The translations under genes and the position numbers were made by a program. Shown here one piece after another: positions 33,861 through 43,161 of a DNA stretch of 64,000 bases. Source of the DNA: Planctomycetia bacterium (GTDB lineage Bacteria > Planctomycetota > Phycisphaerae > Phycisphaerales > SM1A02); assembly GCA_005787685.1 (NCBI GenBank), contig SYAC01000059.1, positions 1 through 64,000 on the forward strand. Direction: 5' to 3'. The notes under the pieces are model-generated. The model was not told the origin of the DNA and did not search any database. It saw nothing but the letters and a program-made list of their open reading frames with translations. Position 1 is the first letter of the stretch. The number at the start of each line of letters is the position of its first letter.

Positions 33861-35786
33861 ATGACAACTCAAAATGACTGGAGCCTGAAATGCTGGCGCG
33901 TGTGTTGCGTGGGCGTCGTTGTGTTCAATGGACAACGGATCGCCATGGCGCAGATATCGGGCAGCGATACTGGCGATGCCAAGACCATTCAGAAAGCAGA
34001 GTCCACGCCCGAACCCGCAACTGCCCCCGCCAACTCCGCGGTGCTGCGCGAAGCCTTTGACGCCATTCAAACATTCAAAGACCGCGAGGACCCAATGGAG
34101 GCCATCGCAAACGGTCGACCAGGCGACGCGTTTCGAATCAGCGACCACAGCGCGGCCGCCATCGCACGGCGCGAGAAGGAAACGGCCGCGTTGTTGAAGG
34201 CTCTTCAAACAGTTTCACGCCAAGGCTTGAGCGAATCGGAGGCGCTTGATCTTGATCTTGTGATTCGCGATTTATCCATGGATGTACGGGCGCAAAAATT
34301 TCTGGGACACCTGCTTGTCATTGGCCCACTTGGTGGACCGCAACAATCCATCGCGCAAATGTGCGATCGAATGCCCTTTGAGCGCGCCCAGGATTTACAA
34401 GCGCACGCCGCGCGCCTAGAGCAAGTGCCCAAGCAACTTGCGGACGACCAAGCGTTGCTGGAGGAGGGCTTGCGCCAACGCATCACGCCTGCCAAGGTGG
34501 TTTTGCAGGGAATTGACGCGCAATTTGGGGCCGTGATCGGCGGAAATTTGGACGCTCTGCGCGCGCCTTTTTTGCGCGAGTACCCGGATGTGCCACCAGC
34601 CATGCGCGCGCAGTTGCTGGAGCGTGCCGACAAGGCCATTCAAAATATCCTGGCGGCCATGACCACCATGCGCGCATTCATCCGCGATCGCTATCTGCCC
34701 AATTGCCGCGATGACATTGCCTGCGCGGCGCTTCCCAATGGACAAGAGTGGTACGCATTTCGCCTGAACCAACAGACCACCACCATGCGCTCGCCCAAAG
34801 AAATTCACGCGATTGGCTTGGCCGAGGTGGCGCGCATTCGCGGCGAAATGTTGGTGGTGATTCGCAAGACCGATTGGTTTACCAATGACCCCGCGCTGGC
34901 GGCCTTGGGTGAGGACGAATTGTTCGCGCGCTTCATTGCGTACTTGCGAAGCGACCCGCGATTTTATTTTCAAAGCGCGCAGGAATTACTGAGCGGCTAC
35001 CGCGACATTTGCAAGCAAATTGACGCGCACTTACCCGCGCTGTTTGGAACTTTGCCGCGCCTGCCCTACGGAGTGCGCGAGATTCCGCGCTTCATGGCGC
35101 CCAGCCAAACCACCGCCTATTACCAACAAGGCAGCATTGATTCAGGTAATCCAGGCTGGTTTTACGCCAACACATTTGCGCTGAATCAACGCCCAAAATA
35201 CGAAATGATTCCGCTGGCCTTGCATGAGGCCGTACCTGGCCACCATTTACAAATCGCGCTGACGCAGGAGTTGCCGCAGCGCCACGCTCTGCGGCGCGAC
35301 ATGGGGTTCACGGCGTTCGTGGAGGGTTGGGCCCTGTACGCCGAGCGCCTTGGCATTGAGATGCAATTGTTTGATGATCCCTACAACGATTTTGGCCGCT
35401 TGCTGTATGAAATGTGGCGCTCGTGCCGACTTGTGGTGGACACCGGAATGCACGCGTTGGGTTGGAGCCGAGAGCAAGCCGTGGCGTTCATGCGCGCCAA
35501 CACCGCGCTGAGCGAGTTGAACATTGAGCGCGAAGTGGATCGCTATATCAGCTGGCCTGGGCAAGCATGCGCCTACAAATTGGGCGAATTAGAAATTCGC
35601 CGATTGCGCCTGTACGCCGAGAAGGAGTTGGGGAATACTTTTAACCTGCGCGCCTTTCACGACGCGCTGCTGTGCGATGGCGCCCTGCCATTGGATGTGC
35701 TGGACGCGCGCATGACCCGATGGATTGCCGCGCGCAAAGGCGAGATGTCGGCGCAGAATTCCACCTTGATCAACAGCGACAACTAG
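33861..35786 (+). CDS. DUF885-family putative metallopeptidase
   Basis: 641 residues. The zinc-peptidase-like motif HEAVPGHHLQ with a downstream FVEGWALYAE Glu is the hallmark of DUF885, a family of predicted zincin metallopeptidases common in exported bacterial proteins. The N-terminus (CWRVCCVGVVVF then AMA-Q) may be a weak signal peptide, followed by a low-complexity Thr/Pro/Ala linker. ATG 33861 is the longest start, but a promoter -10 ends 3 bases upstream. The later ATG at 33942 would remove the possible signal peptide. Substrate unknown. Confidence 0.85.
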   Translation: MTTQNDWSLKCWRVCCVGVVVFNGQRIAMAQISGSDTGDAKTIQKAESTPEPATAPANSAVLREAFDAIQTFKDREDPMEAIANGRPGDAFRISDHSAAAIARREKETAALLKALQTVSRQGLSESEALDLDLVIRDLSMDVRAQKFLGHLLVIGPLGGPQQSIAQMCDRMPFERAQDLQAHAARLEQVPKQLADDQALLEEGLRQRITPAKVVLQGIDAQFGAVIGGNLDALRAPFLREYPDVPPAMRAQLLERADKAIQNILAAMTTMRAFIRDRYLPNCRDDIACAALPNGQEWYAFRLNQQTTTMRSPKEIHAIGLAEVARIRGEMLVVIRKTDWFTNDPALAALGEDELFARFIAYLRSDPRFYFQSAQELLSGYRDICKQIDAHLPALFGTLPRLPYGVREIPRFMAPSQTTAYYQQGSIDSGNPGWFYANTFALNQRPKYEMIPLALHEAVPGHHLQIALTQELPQRHALRRDMGFTAFVEGWALYAERLGIEMQLFDDPYNDFGRLLYEMWRSCRLVVDTGMHALGWSREQAVAFMRANTALSELNIEREVDRYISWPGQACAYKLGELEIRRLRLYAEKELGNTFNLRAFHDALLCDGALPLDVLDARMTRWIAARKGEMSAQNSTLINSDN

Positions 35787-35882
35787 AATGGCGTGTGGGC
35801 TACAGCGGACGCCGCCACGCCGATAAAAGTTGCCGATATTTCGGCTGAATCAAAGGGGCTTGCATCAGGAACGCTGCGCGCA

Positions 35883-36542
35883 CTATCGCAAAAACGGATT
35901 GTTTCTTCGCTCAACCTCAATGGTGGTGCTTGGACCGTGGCCGGGGTGCACGGCGGTATCGCCAGGCAATTTCATGAGCACTGCATTGATTGAATGCAGA
36001 AGCACATGCGGGTCGCTGCCAGGAAAATCGCTTCGACCAATCGAATTTTGAAAAAGCGTATCGCCCACAATGGCGAACTTTTCACTTGGGCAGTGCAGCG
36101 TGACGGAGCCAGGCGAGTGGCCTGGTGTTGCAAGAATTTGAAATTGAATTCCTCCAAGTGAAAGTTGTTGCGCGTGCGCAAGCGTACCCGTTGGCGTGGA
36201 TACGGATACAGGCTCGCCAATGAACAGCGACAAGTTGAGTTGCGGGTCTTGAAACCAATCATGTTCAAGCGCGTGAGCCAAAACCGGAATGTTTGCAAAC
36301 ATGGCGCGAACCTGGTCAACCCCCGCGATATGGTCGGCGTGGGCGTGCGTGAGCAGGATGGCCTCTGGTTTCAAGCCGGTTTTTTTCAAGAAGGTCAACA
36401 AGGGTTGGGGATCCTCACCTGGATCAACCACCCAACAGGCAGACTTGCCCATTTCTGGGGGATTTGCTGCCACTTCCAACACATACGCGTTGGTTTGACA
36501 GCGGCCCAATGCGAAGGCGTGAAGTTTGACGGCGCGGACCAT
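35883..36542 (-). CDS. Metallo-beta-lactamase-fold hydrolase (glyoxalase II-like)
   Basis: 219 residues from ATG 36542. The zinc motif THAHADH (HxHxDH), then GHSPGS, GDTLF and the final HPGHGP.T are those of the hydroxyacylglutathione-hydrolase-like subgroup. Likely a thioester or related hydrolase in the cytoplasm; the substrate is not known. Starts back to back with possible early starts of the HEAT-repeat gene on the other strand. Confidence 0.88.
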   Translation of the reverse strand: MVRAVKLHAFALGRCQTNAYVLEVAANPPEMGKSACWVVDPGEDPQPLLTFLKKTGLKPEAILLTHAHADHIAGVDQVRAMFANIPVLAHALEHDWFQDPQLNLSLFIGEPVSVSTPTGTLAHAQQLSLGGIQFQILATPGHSPGSVTLHCPSEKFAIVGDTLFQNSIGRSDFPGSDPHVLLHSINAVLMKLPGDTAVHPGHGPSTTIEVERRNNPFLR

Positions 36543-36645
36543 GTCCAACCATATACTGCCCACCGTGAAATGCAATGTGAAATTGAGGCTTGTGGATATT
36601 TTTTCGAAATGTGTTGTGCTTGGAAAATATTGCGCGCAAGGCGCC

Positions 36646-37467
36646 ATGCTTGGAACTTTTTCGTTTGCCAGCCTGGCCCTGCTGACAAATTGCGATTCCA
36701 TGTCCAGCGATGTTGCCAACCTGTCAAATTCATTTTCCCCGCCGACGCCCGCCCAGGCCGCGCAGTGGGCGCTTGATCCATACGACGCGGAAAATCAGCG
36801 GCGCGGAACTGTGTTGTTGGCCAACGCGCCTTGGGGCGGAAGCCCCGCGTATCTGGCAATGTATCGATTGTATGTGGAGGACAACGCCGATCCGTTGGTC
36901 AAAGCCACCGCGCTTGACGCGTTGGCGCGTCATGGCGAAGCAAGCGACGCGGAATTGGTGGCCAAGCAATTACAAAATAAAAATATCCAAGTGAAAGTTG
37001 CCGCCGCGAAAGCGTTGCAGCGAATTCATGCTCCGCAAGTCACAGCCATTCTGTGCTCGCGTGGCACCGATGAGGGTGAAGATGCGGCGGTCCGGATTGA
37101 GGTGGCTATCGCGCTAGGTCAATACGCCGCCGATGATTCATTTCAAGCCTTGTGCGCCATGATTGATCAGCGCGAATTGGCGGTGAATTTGGCCGCGAAT
37201 GATTCGCTGCGCCTGTTAACTGACCAAGATTTTGCGCTTGATCGGCGCCTGTGGCTGAGTTGGTACCGCGCCAACAAGACTCCATTTCGCAAGGAGTTGC
37301 AATATCTTTATCCAACCTATCAACGCGAAAAAGGATTTTGGGATTACGTGGTTTTTTGGGCGCCGCTGACCTTTGAGAAGCCTGGGATTCCCGAAGGAAT
37401 GGATGAATCCAAATTGGCGCCATCCACCGCGCCGGAAGATTTTCAGAATCTAGGCAACACGAAGTAG
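36646..37467 (+). CDS. HEAT-repeat protein, probable lipoprotein
   Basis: About 273 residues from ATG 36646; other in-frame starts (ATG 36541, GTG 36616) are possible, the last giving a more typical charged signal peptide. The hydrophobic segment ends in ALLTNCDS, a possible though imperfect lipidation site. Helical HEAT-type repeats follow (PLVKATALDALARHGEAS, IQVKVAAAKALQRIHAPQ, VRIEVAIALGQYAADDSF). These are usually protein-protein scaffolds. Upstream of the MATE transporter gene with 17 bases between, so the pair is likely co-transcribed. Confidence 0.72.
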   Translation: MLGTFSFASLALLTNCDSMSSDVANLSNSFSPPTPAQAAQWALDPYDAENQRRGTVLLANAPWGGSPAYLAMYRLYVEDNADPLVKATALDALARHGEASDAELVAKQLQNKNIQVKVAAAKALQRIHAPQVTAILCSRGTDEGEDAAVRIEVAIALGQYAADDSFQALCAMIDQRELAVNLAANDSLRLLTDQDFALDRRLWLSWYRANKTPFRKELQYLYPTYQREKGFWDYVVFWAPLTFEKPGIPEGMDESKLAPSTAPEDFQNLGNTK

Positions 37468-37484
37468 CGAAATCAGTAGCAAAG

Positions 37485-39047
37485 ATGAAATCTTCACAAC
37501 TCATTAAGAGCGTCGCCAACGCGGACAAGCATGTTGCATTCTCGTCGATTGGTCCCGACGATCCCGCCGATGGAATGATGGCCGTTGCGCAAGTGGACGC
37601 TGACGCGATTGAAGAAGGACAAATACGCTCGGGCCGCTTGGCGGGCAAGAGCATGTGGGCGGCGATTTGGATTTTATCGCTGCCCATTTTATTGCAGCAA
37701 CTCATGGCGGCATGCGTGGGCTTGGTAGACAAAATCCTAGCGGGACATTTGCCAAGCACAATCGTGGTGCCAGCCATGGACGGCATTGGTGTGGGAACCT
37801 ATGTGGGTTGGTTCACGGGCATCGCGCTGGCTGGTTTGGGCGTTGGCGGGCAGGCCATTATTGCGCGCGCCATGGGAGGCGGAAATAAAAAAGACGCGCA
37901 CGTCGCGCTGGGCGCCAGCGTGACGCTGGGCGTTGTGTGGGGCGCGATGGTTGGCGTCATCATGTGGCTGCTGGCGGCGCCACTGGCCACCGTTTCTGGT
38001 TTAACAGCCGAAGCAGCCACGCATTGCCAAACCTATGTCACGGTGATCGCTTGGAGCATGCCCTTCTGCGGCGTGATGACTGTGGGCGGTTTGTGCCTGC
38101 ACGGCGCGGGCGAAACCGCCAAGCCTTCGTGGATTTCCATCGCGATCAACATCATCAATCTGGTTGCCAGTTGGATGCTGTCGGGGGTTGTGCTGCGCTA
38201 TGGAGAGGTCAGTTTGCCCGCGCCACTTTCCATCAATCCAGAAACTTGGGGCGTGTGGGGAATTGCCGCGGGAACTTCGCTGAGTTACATAGCGGGTGGA
38301 ATTGCGACCGTGTGGGTAATGGCCGCGGGCGTGAAAGATTTGCGTTTAGAAAAACGCGCGCTCAAACCAACGCGTCAGATCACATGGCGCATCGCGCGCT
38401 TGGGAATTCCAAATTTCTTCGAGGGTCTGGCCATGTGGGGCTCCGGTTTATTTTCAATGGGATTCATTGGCGATATCGCGCGTGGCGCAACGGGCATGGC
38501 ACCGCGAGAAGGCTTGATTGGCGCGCACATGATCACCGTGCAATGGGAGGCATTCTCATTTTTGCCAGGCTTTGCCATGGGAACCGCGGCCGGCGCGCTG
38601 GCTGGACAATATTTGGGCGCGCGCAATCCAGTGATGGCGCGTAAGGCGATTTGGGCGTGCACTTATCTTGGAATGATTCTCATGGGGACGATGGGAATTC
38701 TTTTCATGACCAAGGGAAGATTTCTTGCGTCCATTATTTCCGACCAGGCGGTGCATTTGGAGGAGGTTCCAAAATTATTGCTGGCGTGCGGCGTGGTGCA
38801 AGTGTTCTTTGCGTTGTGCATGACCGTGCGCCAAGGACTGCGCGGAGTGGGCGATGTGAAATGGATCTTGGGAATTACCGTGGGCAGCATTTACTTGTTG
38901 CGCTTGCCGATGGCGTGGGCGCTTGGAGTGTGGATGGGCTACGGACTGGCCGGAATTTGGTGGGGCCTCAGCATTGAGTTGGCGATACGCGGAATAATAT
39001 TCCTGGCGCGCTTTCATTATGGAAACTGGGAGAAACTGCAGGTGTGA
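37485..39047 (+). CDS. MATE-family multidrug/cation efflux transporter
   Basis: 520 residues, about 12 membrane helices in two MATE halves (SLPILLQQLMAACVGLVDKI and LGIPNFFEGLAMWGSGLFSM begin each half). MATE proteins export drugs or metabolites in exchange for Na+ or H+. The first 55 residues are a polar N-terminal extension. Substrate cannot be inferred. It converges with the zinc-ribbon membrane protein gene, 14 bases apart. Confidence 0.92.
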   Translation: MKSSQLIKSVANADKHVAFSSIGPDDPADGMMAVAQVDADAIEEGQIRSGRLAGKSMWAAIWILSLPILLQQLMAACVGLVDKILAGHLPSTIVVPAMDGIGVGTYVGWFTGIALAGLGVGGQAIIARAMGGGNKKDAHVALGASVTLGVVWGAMVGVIMWLLAAPLATVSGLTAEAATHCQTYVTVIAWSMPFCGVMTVGGLCLHGAGETAKPSWISIAINIINLVASWMLSGVVLRYGEVSLPAPLSINPETWGVWGIAAGTSLSYIAGGIATVWVMAAGVKDLRLEKRALKPTRQITWRIARLGIPNFFEGLAMWGSGLFSMGFIGDIARGATGMAPREGLIGAHMITVQWEAFSFLPGFAMGTAAGALAGQYLGARNPVMARKAIWACTYLGMILMGTMGILFMTKGRFLASIISDQAVHLEEVPKLLLACGVVQVFFALCMTVRQGLRGVGDVKWILGITVGSIYLLRLPMAWALGVWMGYGLAGIWWGLSIELAIRGIIFLARFHYGNWEKLQV

Positions 39048-39061
39048 ATAGCGTTCGCCAA

Positions 39062-39934
39062 TCAGCTTGCAGCGGTAATGGATTGCGTTGATGGTTGCGC
39101 CGACTTCCAACGCGATCTTTCTGGAACTTCTTTGCCGCACTCGGGACAATGCACGCCATTGAGTTTGTGCAGCAAATAGCCGCACTCGCAGCGTGGTTCG
39201 TCGCACTCAATGTGGATGGACAATTTGCACTGTGGGCACGCGGAGTGGCCCAGGAGCGACTGGATCAAATCTCCGCAGCGCGGGCAAGTCATGCTGACTT
39301 TCATGCGCTCGGAAAATGTCTCGGCCAATTGAACGGACTTTTCTTTCTCCATGGCCGCAAAGATGGCGCTGGCGACTTGGCTGGAGAGAGCGATCAAGGC
39401 GGCGATGGCGCCAAGTTGCCAGGGAATGACATTCCAAATCTCGTCCCACAATCTTTGGAATGATGGTGACAACACCGCGACCATAAAAGTTGTGGCGCCA
39501 AGAATGGCAAGACCTGCCGCTAGAGCGCGAATGGATCGATGGAGAAACTTTTGAAGTGGAAGGCGCAACAGCACCATGCAATCGCAGACCAACGCCACAA
39601 ACACAACCGCGCATGACACCGCCTTTTCCATGTTGTTTTTTTGCAGCGCGAACCAAATCGGCACATTCCAAATCTCTGATACAGATACCGACACCACAAA
39701 TACAATGCACAGCCAACTGCTCACGGCGAGAAATTTCTGCCACAACGCGCGCGTCCAAAGCCAAAACAGCAGGCGAGCAAACGACAATCCAATGCACATC
39801 ACAAGCATGGTGCCAAGCGCCTGTCCGGTCATGGCTGACGAGGCAAAAATGGCGTACACCCCAAGCGCGAACATGACACCAAGCAACCAAAGTGCGAATT
39901 GGTTGTACATGCTCAGGGCGGCGCGGTTACGCAT
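39062..39934 (-). CDS. Polytopic membrane protein with C-terminal double zinc ribbon
   Basis: 290 residues. Five or six hydrophobic segments occupy residues 10-190. A short coiled stretch then leads to two Cys pairs, CPRCGD..ACPQC and CECGY..HCPEC, forming a double zinc ribbon in the last 75 residues. I recognise no family name. ATG 39934 lies 2 bases after the ilvE stop; a TTG at 39940 would overlap it. Coupling to ilvE is therefore tight, but a functional link is not evident. Confidence 0.75.
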   Translation of the reverse strand: MRNRAALSMYNQFALWLLGVMFALGVYAIFASSAMTGQALGTMLVMCIGLSFARLLFWLWTRALWQKFLAVSSWLCIVFVVSVSVSEIWNVPIWFALQKNNMEKAVSCAVVFVALVCDCMVLLRLPLQKFLHRSIRALAAGLAILGATTFMVAVLSPSFQRLWDEIWNVIPWQLGAIAALIALSSQVASAIFAAMEKEKSVQLAETFSERMKVSMTCPRCGDLIQSLLGHSACPQCKLSIHIECDEPRCECGYLLHKLNGVHCPECGKEVPERSRWKSAQPSTQSITAAS

Positions 39935-39936
39935 GC

Positions 39937-40830
39937 TCAATCTTCGGGCGCGTTCACTTGGACGCGCCTCTTGAAATCCGCGGCCAGTTTGCGTGTGAGT
40001 GGTCCAACTTTTCCAGCGCCAATATGCCTGCCATCAATGCTTGAAACACCGATGATTTCCGCGGCAGTTCCAGTTAAAAATACCTCGTCGGCGGCAAAGA
40101 CATCCTGCAACATCATGGGATTCTCCAGCACTTTCATGCCCGCGGCGGGCGCCAGCGTGTCAATGACAAAGCGCCGCGTCACGCCGCGTAAAATTCCGGC
40201 GCTCACTGGCGGCGTGTGCAGCACGCCACTACGAATGATAAAAATATTGTCGCCTGTGCACTCGCTCACCTCGCCTTGGATATTCAACATGATGGCTTCG
40301 TGCATGCCGGCGTCGATGGCCTCTACCTTCGCCAAAATATTGTTGAGGTAATTCAAACTCTTGAGCGCGGGATCAAGGCACGCGGCTGGAATGCGTGGAC
40401 GCTTTGCCACAAGAATGGGCATGCCCTGCTCGTACATTTCTGGCGGATACAAATGAATACGGTCAACAATAATAATGGTGCTTGATCGCGGACAATGATT
40501 TGGATTCAACCCCAGCGATCCCTTGCCACGCGAAACCACCAGTCGGATATAGCCATCCTGTAAACCGCTGTGGGTCACGGCGTCGCGAACGGCTTGAGCC
40601 ATCTGCACCCGATCCTGCACGGGCTTCAGGCGTAATTCCGCGGCGCCGCCAAAAAGGCGCTCCACATGCGACGCCAACTTGAAGACCTTGCCGCCATACA
40701 CCCGGATGCCCTCAAAAATACCGTCACCGTACAGAAATCCATGGTCGTACACGCTAATCATGGCCTGATCGGGGGCCATGAATTTTCCATCGATGTAAAC
40801 CACGGGACCAGGTTGAATCAAAGTTGTCAT
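39937..40830 (-). CDS. ilvE: Branched-chain amino-acid aminotransferase
   Basis: 297 residues, PLP class IV transaminase. Landmarks are YDHGFLYGDGIFEGIRVYGG, the PLP-lysine segment LKSLNYLNNILAK, EVSECTGDNIFII and FLTGTAAEI. Interconverts branched-chain amino acids and 2-oxoacids; a D-amino-acid transaminase specificity is possible in this fold, but the GIRVYGG start fits IlvE better. Divergent from ispH with 48 bases between. Confidence 0.92.
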   Translation of the reverse strand: MTTLIQPGPVVYIDGKFMAPDQAMISVYDHGFLYGDGIFEGIRVYGGKVFKLASHVERLFGGAAELRLKPVQDRVQMAQAVRDAVTHSGLQDGYIRLVVSRGKGSLGLNPNHCPRSSTIIIVDRIHLYPPEMYEQGMPILVAKRPRIPAACLDPALKSLNYLNNILAKVEAIDAGMHEAIMLNIQGEVSECTGDNIFIIRSGVLHTPPVSAGILRGVTRRFVIDTLAPAAGMKVLENPMMLQDVFAADEVFLTGTAAEIIGVSSIDGRHIGAGKVGPLTRKLAADFKRRVQVNAPED

Positions 40831-40878
40831 AGGAGAAAGGTACCAAGCAAATCGATCAAATGACTATGATCGCAGGTC

Positions 40879-41940
40879 ATGAAACTTGTTCTTGCAAACC
40901 CCCGCGGATTTTGTGCCGGCGTCTACATGGCGATCGATGTTGTTGATCAACTTCTTGAGTTGTGCCCAGGCGAGCCAATTTATGTCTATCACGAGATCGT
41001 GCACAATATGCATGTTGTGGATCGCTTCCGCGAACGCGGCGTGAAATTTGTCGAAGATGTGAACGTGGTTCCAGAGGGCTCTATTTTGGTGTTCAGCGCG
41101 CACGGTGTGAGTCCAATGTTGCGCGCACAGGCCGAGGCGCGGCGTCTGACCGCTATTGATGCGACATGTCCTTTGGTGACCAAAGTGCACAACGAGGCCA
41201 TTCGCTACGCGCGTGTTGGCTACCAAATTCTTTTGGTGGGCCATGTGGATCATCAAGAAGTTGTTGGCACGCGCGGCGAGGCGCCAGACTCGATTCAAGT
41301 GGTGCAAAGTCCAGCTGATATTGAGAACTTGGTGATCCATGATCCAGCCAAACTTGTGTACTTGACGCAAACAACCCTCAGTACCGACGACGCCGATGTG
41401 ATCATTCGGGCGCTCAAGACGGCGTTTCCGCTGCTCAAGGAACCGCCCTCGAGCGATAGTTGCTACGCCACCACCAACCGTCAACGCGCTGTACGCGCGC
41501 TTGCGCCTTCGGTCGATTTAGTGCTTGTGGTTGGAAGCCGCAATTCAAGCAACTCGGTTCGCTTGACGGAGATCGCGCAAAAGGTGGGAACCAAGGCGCG
41601 CTTGATCGATGACAAAAGCGAGTTGCAACCCGAATGGTTTAAAGGCGTGGAAACCACGCTGATCACCGCGGGCGCGAGCGCCCCGGAGGATTTGGTGCAT
41701 GACTTGATTGCAGAATTGATCGAACGCTTTGGCGGTGAAGTTGAGCAGCGCGATATTTACCGCGAGGAAGTTGAATTTGGTTTACCCGGAACATTAAAGG
41801 AGTTGATGCGCGAACGCGGCGTGGACCCCAGCAATTGCAAGGTGGTTCGCACCGACAGCGCCCCCGCCCTGCACAATTGGCTGGAGGCGCGCAACATTCC
41901 CCATCGCACGGTTGATCTGACCATTGGCGCCACACAGTGA
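40879..41940 (+). CDS. ispH: 4-hydroxy-3-methylbut-2-enyl diphosphate reductase
   Basis: 353 residues. The three cluster cysteines are C12 (GFCAGV), C97 (DATCPLV) and C195 (SDSCYAT). The catalytic Glu region QTTLSTDD and GSRNSSNS are also present. Last step of the MEP isoprenoid pathway, making IPP and DMAPP. Its stop TGA overlaps the GTG start of rlmN. Confidence 0.97.
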   Translation: MKLVLANPRGFCAGVYMAIDVVDQLLELCPGEPIYVYHEIVHNMHVVDRFRERGVKFVEDVNVVPEGSILVFSAHGVSPMLRAQAEARRLTAIDATCPLVTKVHNEAIRYARVGYQILLVGHVDHQEVVGTRGEAPDSIQVVQSPADIENLVIHDPAKLVYLTQTTLSTDDADVIIRALKTAFPLLKEPPSSDSCYATTNRQRAVRALAPSVDLVLVVGSRNSSNSVRLTEIAQKVGTKARLIDDKSELQPEWFKGVETTLITAGASAPEDLVHDLIAELIERFGGEVEQRDIYREEVEFGLPGTLKELMRERGVDPSNCKVVRTDSAPALHNWLEARNIPHRTVDLTIGATQ

Positions 41941-43070
41941 GTGAAGTGGAAAGCGCAATAGGCACAAGCGGCGCCTTCTTTGAGTTCGACCCCACCACAT
42001 TGGGGGCCTGGGCGACGGCGCGCAAAATGCCGGCCTTTGTGCCCAAGCAAATCCTGGAGTGGGTCTACAGCAAAGGCGTGATCGCGCCCGCGTTGATGAC
42101 CAATCTTTCCAAGTTGAATCGAGAGCGCCTTGAACAAGAAATGATCTTCGAGCAAGGGAATGTGCAGGCGCACATGAGTGCCACTGATGGCACACAAAAA
42201 CTACTGTTGGCGTGGCCAGATGCGTCCAAGCCAGCGGCGAAGTTGCTGCCCATTGTTGGTAATGCAAATGCGGATCGCGCCACCGAGTGCGTCATGATTC
42301 CAAGTTCCGATCGCAAGACCGCGTGCGTCAGCAGCCAAGTGGGCTGCCCCGTGGGTTGCAAATTTTGCGCCAGCGGCATTGGCGGACTTGAAGGCAATCT
42401 CACGCGCGGCCGCATTGTTGAACAAGCGTGGCGGTTGGGCCGCCTCAAAGGCGTGGAGAGAATTTCACATGTGGTGTTCATGGGCATGGGTGAACCGTTG
42501 GCCAACTTTTCCGCGGTTACCGACGCCATTCGAACACTGAATGCGCCGTGGGGCATGGGAATTTCAGCGCGTCGGATCACGGTGAGCACGGTTGGACTTC
42601 CTGCCGCAATTCGAAAACTGGTTGGGTTTGAAATTCCTGTCACGCTGGCGCTGAGTTTGCACGCGCCCAACGACCAGATGCGCCGCGCCATTATTCCGTG
42701 GGCGCAATATTCCACCATTGAGGAATTGCTGGACGCATGCGATGAATATTTCCGCGCCACCGGCCGCGAAATTACGCTGGAATACATTGTTCTTGGCGGC
42801 TTCAATGATCGCCCCGAGCACGCCGATGAACTGAGCGTGCTGGCGCGCAAATTACGCGCCAATGTGAATTTGATCCGCTGGAACGAGGTGGCGGACCTGC
42901 CGTTTCGCCGACCATTGACCGAGGACGTGTTGCAATTTCAGGAAGTGCTGCGAAGCCGCGGCGTCAATGCGCACATTCGCGCCAGCCGCGGCCGCGATAT
43001 TGCCGCCGCGTGCGGGCAACTTCGCCATGAAGTGAAAGCGGCTTCCACGGCCACGACCGAGCGCTTGTGA
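41937..43070 (+). CDS. rlmN: Dual-specificity 23S rRNA / tRNA adenine-C2 methyltransferase
   Basis: 377 residues, radical-SAM enzyme. The cluster motif CPVGCKFC is at 137-144, FMGMGEPLAN is the SAM-binding GEP segment, LALSLHAPND is conserved, and the methyl-carrying Cys is in AAACGQLR near the end. Start GTG 41937 overlaps the ispH stop (GTGA), showing translational coupling. Methylates A2503 of 23S rRNA and A37 of some tRNAs by family knowledge. Confidence 0.96.
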   Translation: MSEVESAIGTSGAFFEFDPTTLGAWATARKMPAFVPKQILEWVYSKGVIAPALMTNLSKLNRERLEQEMIFEQGNVQAHMSATDGTQKLLLAWPDASKPAAKLLPIVGNANADRATECVMIPSSDRKTACVSSQVGCPVGCKFCASGIGGLEGNLTRGRIVEQAWRLGRLKGVERISHVVFMGMGEPLANFSAVTDAIRTLNAPWGMGISARRITVSTVGLPAAIRKLVGFEIPVTLALSLHAPNDQMRRAIIPWAQYSTIEELLDACDEYFRATGREITLEYIVLGGFNDRPEHADELSVLARKLRANVNLIRWNEVADLPFRRPLTEDVLQFQEVLRSRGVNAHIRASRGRDIAAACGQLRHEVKAASTATTERL

Positions 43071-43161
43071 TTGTTCAAAGCAAACCCATTTCAATGCCAT
43101 GCGCTTGCTGGTGATCGCCACCACGGTGACCGCTTGCACCGCGCCCAACGCCGCCAGGGCG

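Noticed and set aside
33744-34208. Upstream extension of the ACT-domain protein
   Set aside because: It runs antisense through the start of the DUF885 gene and its promoter; ATG 33743 begins the ACT sequence.
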